Assembly (NCBI GenBank): GCA_020635015.1
Contig: JACKAP010000003.1
Coordinates: 372,001 to 436,000, forward strand
DNA length: 64,000 nucleotides
Direction of reading: 5' to 3'
Source of the DNA: Calditrichia bacterium
Lineage (GTDB): Bacteria; Calditrichota; Calditrichia; RBG-13-44-9; J075
The notes beneath the pieces are model-generated. The model searched no databases, was not told the origin of the DNA, and worked only from the letters and a program-made list of their open reading frames with translations. Within the stretch, counting starts at the first letter, position 1, and each line of letters starts with the position of its first letter. Shown one piece after another: positions 51,271 to 59,399 of this stretch. The position numbers and the translations under genes are program-made.

Positions 51271-53810
51271 CTTGCCACCTCCGCCGGCAGATCACCCGGC
51301 GCGGCGAAGCGAATATCTTTAAATCCTCTCCCCTTCTCATCCGTCACCCGCAGGTAGAAGCCCCAGTCGAAATCGGAGTTGGTGACTTTGATCAGCAGTT
51401 TGTTGGTACCTTCCCGCAACAACACAGTTACCAGATCGCGGTCCGGCGAAGCATCGCGCTTGAGATAGTGCTGCCAGATCAGTTCATCATTGAGCCAAAG
51501 CTTGCCGGTTTCGTCGCAGCCCAGGCGGATTTGCACCTTGCGTTTTTCCGGCGAGTGGATGTAGATGGCTGCATAGCTGACTGTCCAGAGGGAATGCCCG
51601 TTCAATTTTTTCAGATTCACATAGCCGTCACTCGCGCCGTCATCCCCGGGGCGCCACTCATACAAGCGCCCCTGGTCTCGATAGGAAGCATTCAGATCCA
51701 GCGCGGTTTCGGGGATAAAGGCATGCTCAAAGCCGGAGCGGTTTCCCATCGAAAAGGGCCCGATCACCCGCCAGTATGATTCCGGCGGCGCCCCCACTTC
51801 GGCATATTCTGCGGCCAGAGCGTCATCCCTGCCGCTGCGCTCGTAATAGCGGGCTTGCAGATAATGGCTGATCAGCGCCAGATCTTCCCGTCCGGTATCA
51901 CCGGCCAGCTTCAGCAGTCCCTGGATAAACGGATTGCGCTGCGGCGTATCAATCTGGTCATAATCCAGCGCTTCGAAGACATATTTCCAGGCAGATCCCC
52001 ATCCCTGTTTGTTCTCAATACTGATCAACTGCAGCAGCGGATCAACATTCTGCGCCAACAGTTTTTGCGCCGGTGCGCTTTTCCCGCTGCGATGATAGGC
52101 CAGCGCCAGGGCAAATTTCAACAATACTTCAGTATCCGGCTTGTGGGAGTGGGTCAGGGCTTTTTCCAGCAGCGGGATCAATGCTTCGCTCTGCTCTCGC
52201 ATCATCAACCCTAGATTGATCAGTGACTTGGCCGCCAGTGCAGAGTCGCTGTCGATATGTTCCTGCACGTAGGTCAGGGCGGTTTGGGCGAGTTTTTCCG
52301 CTGCCAGGGTATCGCCGGCATCCTGATGCATCTCAACCGCCAGCATGACAAAATACATGTTATCCGGATGATTGTTTACCACGCCATCCACCCCGGCCAG
52401 CGCCCGGGCGGTCTCCCCGAAACGGTAGCGGATCATCGCTTCCAGGATGTCATAATATTCGGTCTCGTTGTGGGTCGTCTTGGCCAGTTCCCGGGTGCGG
52501 GCCAGATAGGTCAGCGCCTGCTGAAAAAGGCCTTTTTCCACCGCCAGTTCCATCAGCCGATTGACCGAATTCCCGAAAGTCGGCCATTTGGCCAGGGCGG
52601 CACGGAACTGCTGCTCCGCTTCTCTCAGGCGCCCGGCGCGCATCAGGGTCTCCCCTTTACTGTCGTAGGGATTGGGCTCATCCGGCGCCATCTCGCGGTA
52701 TTTGTCGAGATATTTGATTGCTGAGTTAAAATCGCCCCGTTCGGCATACAAATAGCCGATATCGTTATAAACCAGCTTGCGATTGGGATCCAGTTCCAGC
52801 ACGGTTTCGAACTCGTTGAGGGCTGCATCGAGATTACCCAGTTTGCGGTAGAGCCGGGCCAGTTCCAGGCGGACATCGAGGTCGGTCGGCAGACGGTCGA
52901 CCGCTTTTTCCAGTTGGTCGATATATTCCACCACGCTCTCTTTCTGGCGGGTTTCCAGCAGTGCCAGGTGAATGCGGCCGCTCTCCGGAAGCCGGTCACG
53001 GTATTGCTGGGCCTTCTCCAACGCCGCCAGATACTCCTTACGCCGCCCCAGTTCCTGCAGCAGCTTTGCCAATTGCAAATAGGCGGCGGCAAAAGTGGTA
53101 TCGGCTTTCAGGGCATCTTCCAGACATGTCACCGATTCCTGGTAGAGGAATTTCTCCCGGTTCTCCAGCGCGGCCGAATAGCAGCGAAAAGCTTCCACTG
53201 AACGAGTCATTGCCGCCAGGCCGGTTTCCTCACTCTGACCGTCCCGCGAATCGTTGCGGCAGAATTCCCGCACCCGCCCGGAGAGATCCGCTACCATGGT
53301 GAAGATCTGTTCCAGGCCGCTGCCACAGACCTTTTCCTGGCGGATTTGCCCGCTATTCTGGGTATCGAACAGCTTCACTTCGATACACAAGCTGTCGCCG
53401 GCATGATAGAATCGGCCAGAGATGATGATCTCCACCAGCACATCCTGGGCGGAAATCAGCGGTATCTCCTCCGAACCGCCATGGGCCGCACCGCCTTCCG
53501 GGCTGCGGTTGGTGGTGATGACGTTGAGGTACGGCGACTGACTGAGTTCGCCCTCCAGCATGTCGGTCAGACCGCGATGCAGCCAATCCAGGGCCGGATC
53601 ACCGGTCTGGTTCTCGAACAGCAGGATGGCGATGGTGCGCTGCCGCGCCGCCGAGACCTGCAGCACGCTGGAATTGGCCTCCTGACGGCTGTCCACCGCT
53701 GTATCCGGGGAAGCCAGGCGGATCTTGCGCCCATTATCGCGCTGGCAACTGCTGGAAAGAAGCAAGGTTATACTGATGAGGATATAAAATGGGACGGTTC
53801 GAAAGTTCAT
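51237..53810 (-). CDS. TPR lipoprotein with FlgO/TolB-like N-terminal domain
   Basis: An 857-residue lipoprotein. The start is ATG 53810 with AAAGGTCG upstream; the lipobox is LLSSSC. An N-terminal domain (RTIAILLFENQTGDPALDWLHRGLTDMLEGELSQSPYLNVITTNR) matches the FlgO/TolB-N fold. Then come at least eight TPR repeats (about 200-600), for example FAAAYLQLAKLLQELGRRKEYLAALEKA and KLVYNDIGYLYAERGDFNSAIKYLDKY. The C-terminal 150 residues form a beta-rich module (KRKVQIRLGCDETGKLWLNDELIWQH ... EGTNKLLIKVTNSDFDWGFYLRV) of a galactose-binding-like type. The final ten residues (SGQFSVVSDQ) are encoded by intergenic repeat words, so the original stop was probably elsewhere. It may organise an envelope complex; partners are unknown. 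Confidence 0.82.
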   Translation of the reverse strand: MNFRTVPFYILISITLLLSSSCQRDNGRKIRLASPDTAVDSRQEANSSVLQVSAARQRTIAILLFENQTGDPALDWLHRGLTDMLEGELSQSPYLNVITTNRSPEGGAAHGGSEEIPLISAQDVLVEIIISGRFYHAGDSLCIEVKLFDTQNSGQIRQEKVCGSGLEQIFTMVADLSGRVREFCRNDSRDGQSEETGLAAMTRSVEAFRCYSAALENREKFLYQESVTCLEDALKADTTFAAAYLQLAKLLQELGRRKEYLAALEKAQQYRDRLPESGRIHLALLETRQKESVVEYIDQLEKAVDRLPTDLDVRLELARLYRKLGNLDAALNEFETVLELDPNRKLVYNDIGYLYAERGDFNSAIKYLDKYREMAPDEPNPYDSKGETLMRAGRLREAEQQFRAALAKWPTFGNSVNRLMELAVEKGLFQQALTYLARTRELAKTTHNETEYYDILEAMIRYRFGETARALAGVDGVVNNHPDNMYFVMLAVEMHQDAGDTLAAEKLAQTALTYVQEHIDSDSALAAKSLINLGLMMREQSEALIPLLEKALTHSHKPDTEVLLKFALALAYHRSGKSAPAQKLLAQNVDPLLQLISIENKQGWGSAWKYVFEALDYDQIDTPQRNPFIQGLLKLAGDTGREDLALISHYLQARYYERSGRDDALAAEYAEVGAPPESYWRVIGPFSMGNRSGFEHAFIPETALDLNASYRDQGRLYEWRPGDDGASDGYVNLKKLNGHSLWTVSYAAIYIHSPEKRKVQIRLGCDETGKLWLNDELIWQHYLKRDASPDRDLVTVLLREGTNKLLIKVTNSDFDWGFYLRVTDEKGRGFKDIRFAAPGDLPAEVASSGQFSVVSDQ

Positions 53811-53939
53811 TTTTCGACCTTTATAAATGTTCGCGAACATATTGTATACGCTTTGATATTCAATCAGTTACAGGATAAATTTATTAGATCTCTCCGCTTG
53901 CTATCGTGTTTTTTCTGATTATTATACTGCGACGGCATG

Positions 53940-54220
53940 TTACGCCGCCCTTTCAGGGCTCAGATGATTGTGCTGACCCAGCCCCGGGTGGCGTTCGCCG
54001 ATGGCAAACGTCACCCGGGGCTGGGGTACCGCCGCCCTTTCAGGGCTGGTTCTGAATTGTCTCACAGATCCGTACCGTGAGCGAAGCGAGCAAACATCGC
54101 TGGCAAAGCCAGCAAACATCGTGAGCGAAGCGAACAAACATCGCCCAAAGGGCAAATATCGTGAGCGAAGCGAACAAACATCGCTGGCAAAGCCAGCAAA
54201 CATCGCGCGCAGCGCAAACT
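53940..54220. repeat. Tandem array of mini-hairpins with AAACATC spacers
   Basis: Part 1 (53940-54052): GCCCTTTCAGGGC occurs twice as a small hairpin, flanking a 17-base inverted repeat CAGCCCCGGGTGGCGTT with one mismatch. Part 2 (about 54077-54226): seven units in a row. Units 1, 3 and 5 are GTGAGCGAAGCGARC + AAACATC; units 2 and 6 are GCTGGCAAAGCCAGC + AAACATC; unit 4 is GCCCAAAGGGC + AAATATC; unit 7 is GCGCGCAGCGC + AAACTTC. Unit 7 merges into the last codons of the phosphatase gene. The units are too short and too palindromic for CRISPR. My base count here may be off by one. Confidence 0.82.
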
Positions 54221-56161
54221 TCACTCACAATGCACCAGCACCAGCGTAATATCATCATGGGGCTGCCGGCCGTTCAGGAAGCCCTTCAGTGCGTTGAGAA
54301 TCCCCTGGCGCATTTCCCGCACATCTCCCCGGGGGGCTGTCGAGAGCGAACGCAGCAGCCCGTCCTCCCCAAATTCCAGATCGCCACCGTTGCGGGCTTC
54401 GGTGATGCCGTCGGTATAGAGGATCAGGGTTTCATCGCGATTGAGCGCCAGGTCGACCTCTTCCAGTTGGCCGGCAAAGAGCGGTCCGGGATCCAGGCCC
54501 AGACCGATCCCCCGGGGGGTGAATATCTGGTGGTCGCCATTCGTTGCGATGCGCAGCAGGGAGTTGTGCCCGGCCCGGGCAAAGGTAAAGCGCTGCTCCG
54601 GCAGGCAGATCACCCCATAGATCATGGTGACAAACGCCCGCCGGTCGAGATTGCGGTAGAGTTTCTGGTTGAGATCGATCAGTAACTGACGCGGCGAGTG
54701 ATGAACCGAAGTGAGGTGCAGCATCATCCCTTTGATCTCCGCCATGTAGAACGAGGCGGAGGTGCCGTGCCCGCTGACGTCGGCAACCACGATCCCGATA
54801 TGATCCCGGTCCAGGCGGAAGAAGTCGAAATAATCGCCTCCCACCTCCCGCGCCGGCTGGCAGAAGCCGTCGAAGCGGTAACCGGCCACTTCCGGCATGC
54901 GCACCGGCAGCAGCTTTTGCTGCATCTCCCGAGCAATTTCCAGCTCACGTTTCATTCGTTCCTGCTCGCGCAATTCCTCGTAAAGCCGGGCATTCTCCAG
55001 GGCAAAAGCGGCCTGATTGGCCAGGATCGAAGCAAAATGGCGCTGCTGTTCGCTATACCCCTGCTGATTCAGCGGCAGGGCCAGAAACAGCAGGCCGAGC
55101 AATTCATCCTTCACCATCATGGGAATCACCAGCCCATCCTCGCGGTGCCGGTCGTGGCGCAACGCCTGCATGACCGCTTCCGGAGCCTGCCGAATCATGA
55201 ATCCCTTACTCTCCCGGCGCAGGTAGGCGAGGGTGTCCCGGTCGACCTCCAGCGGCGGGAATTCGATCTGCTGTGCATCGCCGGTGGTGATCTCGTAAAA
55301 CAGCGTCCCTCCGGAGCGCTTGATGTAAAGCCGCGCCCCGGCGGCGCCGATGGCGCTCTTCAAACGCTCCCGCACCAGCGGCGCCAAACGATCGGATTGA
55401 AAGGTGGCGCTTAATTCGTAGCCCAGGTTCTCGATGATCTGCCGCTCGCGCAGGCCGGCGATCATCTCATTGAACGAGCGGGTCAATTGGGCGATCTCAT
55501 CGTGGGTCTCCGCTTCCACCTGTTGCTCCAGGTTGCCGGTGCGGATAGCGTTCATAGCATGATTCAGGCGCTCCAGCGGACGGGAGAGGCGGCGGCTGAT
55601 CCATGCCGAGAGGGAGCTGAAGAGTAGGATAAACAGCAGCGCCATCACTATATTCCAGACAATCTGCTCCTGCATCGCTTCATTGATCTCAATGATCGAG
55701 AACCCGACGCTGACGCTGCCCAGCACCCGGTCGCCTACCTGAATATTGACCCGTTCGCGCAGCAGGTCGGCACGGCTTTCTTCAGCCACCGCCCCGCCGT
55801 CAAGCCGCCGTACTAAATCTGCCTCCATCCGCCGGGTAAAAATCGGCTGGTCCAGTTCGATCAGGTTGTTGTTCAGCTCGTGAGCACGAATGGTATTGCG
55901 CTCGTCGAAAACGGCGATGTATACGATGTCGGGATTGAAAGCGAGCAGCTGGCTGATGTAATTCTGATACACGCCCCAGTCCTGGCGGTCGAGCAGCTGC
56001 AGGGTGGCAATATTGCGGGCGATGCGCTGCACCTGCAACTCGATTGCTGCCCGGCGGGCATTGATCTCGCGGATGGTGAAGAAATAGGTCACATTGGTCA
56101 TGACCACTGTGACCAGCAGGGTCGAGAACAATATTAGTTTGGTTCTCAGGGTGATCTTCAA
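54221..56161 (-). CDS. HAMP-GAF-PP2C (SpoIIE/RsbU-type) phosphatase
   Basis: A 646-residue membrane signalling phosphatase. It starts at TTG 56161, supported by GGAGG 7 bases upstream. Two transmembrane helices (about 8-30 and 160-182) bracket a periplasmic sensor; then HAMP (RRLSRPLERLNHAMNAIRTGNLEQQV), a GAF domain (about 250-395), a coiled coil (LYEELREQERMKRELEIAREMQQKLLP) and the PP2C domain (REVGGDYFDFFRLDRDHIGIVVADVSGHGTSASFYMAEIKGMM ... ILYTDGITEARN ... HDDITLVLV, about 430-646) with its metal-binding Asp residues. RsbU-type enzymes dephosphorylate anti-sigma-factor antagonists. No partner gene adjoins it. Its last codons run into the hairpin array. Confidence 0.92.
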   Translation of the reverse strand: MKITLRTKLILFSTLLVTVVMTNVTYFFTIREINARRAAIELQVQRIARNIATLQLLDRQDWGVYQNYISQLLAFNPDIVYIAVFDERNTIRAHELNNNLIELDQPIFTRRMEADLVRRLDGGAVAEESRADLLRERVNIQVGDRVLGSVSVGFSIIEINEAMQEQIVWNIVMALLFILLFSSLSAWISRRLSRPLERLNHAMNAIRTGNLEQQVEAETHDEIAQLTRSFNEMIAGLRERQIIENLGYELSATFQSDRLAPLVRERLKSAIGAAGARLYIKRSGGTLFYEITTGDAQQIEFPPLEVDRDTLAYLRRESKGFMIRQAPEAVMQALRHDRHREDGLVIPMMVKDELLGLLFLALPLNQQGYSEQQRHFASILANQAAFALENARLYEELREQERMKRELEIAREMQQKLLPVRMPEVAGYRFDGFCQPAREVGGDYFDFFRLDRDHIGIVVADVSGHGTSASFYMAEIKGMMLHLTSVHHSPRQLLIDLNQKLYRNLDRRAFVTMIYGVICLPEQRFTFARAGHNSLLRIATNGDHQIFTPRGIGLGLDPGPLFAGQLEEVDLALNRDETLILYTDGITEARNGGDLEFGEDGLLRSLSTAPRGDVREMRQGILNALKGFLNGRQPHDDITLVLVHCE

Positions 56162-56625
56162 GCAGCGCCTCCGTTAAACGCACCCGCTTAATTTAGGATG
56201 AGATTATAATTTTTCCAACATAATTGCCCGCACAAATCTGCGGTAATATTTTTTTGCCTCATGACGATATTTTTCTTTACAAATCCGCAAAAACATGCTA
56301 TCTTCGCCAAGTTGCGCTATTATTGCACGGCTACCATTTATTTCGCAGTAAAAGGATACGCGCTAAACCGGATATAATGCATGCTTGTGATGTGCCGGAA
56401 AACTCCTTTTCCGGATTCTCTTGTGCCTTTGAGGTCTCGCCTTTTCAGGGAATAGGTATTGCAGGGAGCTACTGTATTATATCAACCCTTTCCACAGGAG
56501 TCATTCCTTAGTCGTTTTCTTTCCGTTTAGTGGTCTTGTTTCAACTTTTTAGCGGTTGAAGCGGCGGTGAATAGTATCCGCCGTTAATGGCATCCATCCA
56601 CCCTTTCAGTAAGGAGAAATACGCT
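56162..56625. other. Divergent region with structured leader of the protease gene
   Basis: 464 bases between the phosphatase and protease genes. TATAAT (56373-56378) is a -10-like box, without a good -35. CCGGAAAA-CTCC-TTTTCCGG (56395-56414) is a perfect 8-base hairpin, and GGCGG/CCGCC (about 56561-56584) is another, giving a leader of about 240 bases. AAGGAGAAATACGCT before ATG 56626 is the ribosome-binding site. I do not recognise a known riboswitch. Confidence 0.4.
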
Positions 56626-59253
56626 ATGAGTCAACTGTCCTACCCGGCAACACCGCAGCAGAAAAATTCTGTAAAGATCACCGCCATGGTGATTGTGTGC
56701 GCGCTTTTATTTGTTTCCAGCGCCTGGGCGAATGCCCCCCGAGGGCAACAACAGCATCCGGAGGCTGCCTATGCACCGGGTCGGCTGCTGGTCAAGCTGA
56801 CTGAAAATGCCGTAAGTTCCCGCAGTTTCCAGATTCAAAGCGCCCAAGACGGGCGGGTACAGACCGGTCTGGCTTCCCTGGATGCGATTCATAACGCCGT
56901 CAATGCCGTGCAGATGAACCGCGCCCATATTGAGGTGAAGAACCGGGCGTTGGACGCCCAGATCGGGGTCTCCCGCTGGTACATGGTCGAGGTGCCTCAG
57001 GATGCCAATATCGAGGCAATTGCGGAACGCTACCGCAGCGATGCCAACGTGGAAGCAGCCACTCCGGACTGGCAGGCCTTCCCGGCGGCGATCCCCAACG
57101 ATCCGATCTATGCCAGCCAGTGGGGGCATAACAATACCGGGCAGATGAAAGATTACTGCTGGAGCTGCGGCGGCCATCCTGCCGGCAGCCCGGTGGGCAC
57201 CCCCGGCTTCGACAGCGATGCCCAGATCGCCTGGGACGGCACCCAGGGCTACGGCAGCGCTTCGATCATCATCGGGATCATCGATTCCGGGGTGGATATC
57301 GACCATCCCGACCTGCGCCTGGTGGCGGGATGGGACTACGGCAGCAATGACAGCAATCCGGATGACAACAGCGCCTCGCCGGGCCACGGCACCGCCTGCG
57401 CCGGGGTGGCCGCCGCCCGCGCCAACAATGGCCTCGGAGTGGCCGGCATCGCCGGGGGCTGCAGCGTGATGCCCCTGAAGGTGGCCAACAATGCAGGGAC
57501 GATGTATTTCTCCTCGATCCAGAACGCCCTCTACCATGCCGCCGACAACGGCGCAGACATCGCCAGCATGAGCCTGGGGGCGGCGATCAGCAGCGATCCC
57601 GCCACCGACAATGCCATCCTCTATGCCTACAATTCTGGGGTGACCATCCTGGCCGCCACCGGCAATGAGAATAAGAGCACCATCAGCTATCCGGCGATCA
57701 ACGCCTACGTGATCGGGGTCGGCGCCGCCTCGCCCTGCGGCGATCGCAAGCGCAGCAGCAGCAACAGCAGTGAAGTCAATCCCGGCGTCTCCACCGATCC
57801 CCGCGGTTACACCTGCGACGGCGAGCGCTGGTGGGGCTCCAACTACGGCACCAACAGCCAGGACGCTGCAGGGGCAGTAGACATCATCGCCCCTACCATC
57901 ATGCCCACCACCGACATCGGCGGCTCCGGGGGGTATGATCCCAGCGACTATTCCATGTGGTTCAACGGCACCTCCTGCGCCACGCCTTATGCGGCCGGGG
58001 TGGCCGCGCTGATCAAATCGAAGAATCCTTCCTGGACCCCGGCCCAGGTGCGTGCCCAACTGGTTTCCACCGCCACCGATGTGCAGAATGTGGAATCCGG
58101 GGCCGGATGGGACCGCTACAGCGGCTACGGGATGGTCAATGCCGGCGCGGCGGTCGGCGGCGGAGGTTCCAACACCCCTCCGGTGGCCAATGCCAACGGG
58201 CCCTACAGCGGCACGGCGGGCGTGGCGGTGAGCTTCAGCAGCGCCGGCTCTTATGATCCCGACGGCAGCATCAGCAGCTACCTGTGGAATTTCGGCGACG
58301 GCAGCACCAGCACTTCGGCCAATCCCACCCACGTCTATGCCTCGGCCAACACCTACAACGTCAGCCTGACTGTCACCGATAACAACGGGGCGCAGAACAC
58401 CGATAACACCACTGCCACCATCACCGGCGGAGGCGGCTGGACGGTGATCACCTACGACAATTTCGAGAGCGGGATGGGCAACTACACTGACGGTGGTTCG
58501 GACATGTCACGCTATACCGGCGGCACCTATGCCCACCAGGGCTCGGCGGCAGCGGATATCCAGGATAACAGCGGCACCGCGTCTTCCTTCTACCACACGG
58601 CCAATCACAATGTTACCGGGTATAGCACCCTGGAAGTGGATTTCTGGTTCCGGATGGTCAGCATGGAATCCGGCGAAGATTTCTGGGTGCAATTCTATAA
58701 CGGTTCGGCCTGGCAAACCGTCGCCGCTTTTGCCCGCGGTGCGACCTATGGCGGCGTCACCTTAAACAATAATGTGTTTTATCATGTGACGATCACCCTC
58801 AGCAATACCCAGTACAACTTCCCCACCAACGCGAAACTGCGCTTCATGTGCGATGCCAGCAACAATTCGGATGATGTCTACATCGACGAGATCGAGTTCC
58901 GCGGGTTATCCTCCGGCGCCGCCGGCAGTCAGATCCAGCCGATCACGCTGAATGCATTAAACAGCAATCAGCCGGAAGTGTTCGAACTGGCGCAGAACTA
59001 TCCCAATCCCTTCAACCCCACTACGACCATCCAGTACAGCCTTCCGGAAGCGACGCAGGTGCGGCTGGATATTTACAACATGACGGGGCAAAAGGTGCGC
59101 ACCCTGGTCTCGGGCGGCATGGAAGCAGGGCAGCATAGCGTGCAATGGGACGGCACCAATGAATTTGGAGAGAAAGTGACCAGCGGTATGTATATCTACC
59201 GGATCGTTGCCGGAGACTTCGTACAAACCCGCAAAATGGTTCTGCTGAAATGA
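56626..59253 (+). CDS. T9SS-secreted subtilisin (S8 protease) with PKD domain
   Basis: An 875-residue exported serine protease. ATG 56626 follows AAGGAG; the longer frame from 56587 has no such site. Order: signal region (about 15-37), inhibitor-like propeptide (APGRLLVKLTEN ... YMVEVPQDANIEAIAERYRSDANVEAATPDW), S8 domain with Asp in IIDSGVDIDHPD (about 220), His in GHGTACAG (about 253) and Ser in NGTSCATPYAAGVAAL (about 448), a PKD domain (PPVANANGPYSGTAG ... YLWNFGDG ... VSLTVTDNNG, about 517-600), a jelly-roll anchor module (about 610-770), and a T9SS domain (NYPNPFNPTTTIQYSLP, ending KMVLLK). The catalytic triad is intact. It degrades protein outside the cell or matures surface proteins. 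A terminator follows. Confidence 0.94.
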   Translation: MSQLSYPATPQQKNSVKITAMVIVCALLFVSSAWANAPRGQQQHPEAAYAPGRLLVKLTENAVSSRSFQIQSAQDGRVQTGLASLDAIHNAVNAVQMNRAHIEVKNRALDAQIGVSRWYMVEVPQDANIEAIAERYRSDANVEAATPDWQAFPAAIPNDPIYASQWGHNNTGQMKDYCWSCGGHPAGSPVGTPGFDSDAQIAWDGTQGYGSASIIIGIIDSGVDIDHPDLRLVAGWDYGSNDSNPDDNSASPGHGTACAGVAAARANNGLGVAGIAGGCSVMPLKVANNAGTMYFSSIQNALYHAADNGADIASMSLGAAISSDPATDNAILYAYNSGVTILAATGNENKSTISYPAINAYVIGVGAASPCGDRKRSSSNSSEVNPGVSTDPRGYTCDGERWWGSNYGTNSQDAAGAVDIIAPTIMPTTDIGGSGGYDPSDYSMWFNGTSCATPYAAGVAALIKSKNPSWTPAQVRAQLVSTATDVQNVESGAGWDRYSGYGMVNAGAAVGGGGSNTPPVANANGPYSGTAGVAVSFSSAGSYDPDGSISSYLWNFGDGSTSTSANPTHVYASANTYNVSLTVTDNNGAQNTDNTTATITGGGGWTVITYDNFESGMGNYTDGGSDMSRYTGGTYAHQGSAAADIQDNSGTASSFYHTANHNVTGYSTLEVDFWFRMVSMESGEDFWVQFYNGSAWQTVAAFARGATYGGVTLNNNVFYHVTITLSNTQYNFPTNAKLRFMCDASNNSDDVYIDEIEFRGLSSGAAGSQIQPITLNALNSNQPEVFELAQNYPNPFNPTTTIQYSLPEATQVRLDIYNMTGQKVRTLVSGGMEAGQHSVQWDGTNEFGEKVTSGMYIYRIVAGDFVQTRKMVLLK

Positions 59254-59256
59254 TAT

Positions 59257-59293
59257 GATAAGGGATGGGCCGGACGACGGCCCATCCCTTATC
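59257..59293 (+). terminator. Rho-independent terminator after the protease gene
   Basis: GATAAGGGATGGGCC pairs with its complement GGCCCATCCCTTATC across a 7-base loop (59257-59293), followed by AATCGACATTATTCTTTT. It lies 3 bases after the protease stop. Confidence 0.82.
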
Positions 59294-59332
59294 AATCGAC
59301 ATTATTCTTTTCGCATCCGATGTAATTTTTAA

Positions 59333-59365
59333 CATTAGCCCCGGACTTAAAGCCTGGGGCTAATG
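59333..59365. terminator. Second hairpin between convergent genes
   Basis: ATTAGCCCCGG and CCTGGGGCTAAT face each other with an ACTTAAAG loop and one bulge. It lies between the convergent protease and GAP1-like genes and 35 bases from the stop of the latter, so it may terminate transcription from the minus strand. It is also the form of a dispersed palindromic repeat. Confidence 0.6.
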
Positions 59366-59399
59366 AAACCCTGACATTTCTAATTTTGCACAACCCGGA

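Noticed and set aside
54077..54226. Possible CRISPR array
   Set aside because: Units are about 22 bases with a constant 7-base spacer-like word and variable palindromes; there are no 25-40 base unique spacers and no cas genes nearby.
53940..54258. Small open frames on both strands across the hairpin array
   Set aside because: Their products are translations of repeated hairpin words on every frame and show no protein-like composition.
56707..58332. Long minus-strand open frame opposite the protease gene
   Set aside because: It is an antisense shadow of GC-rich codons in the subtilisin gene; the composition is His/Gly/Ala-rich and low in complexity.
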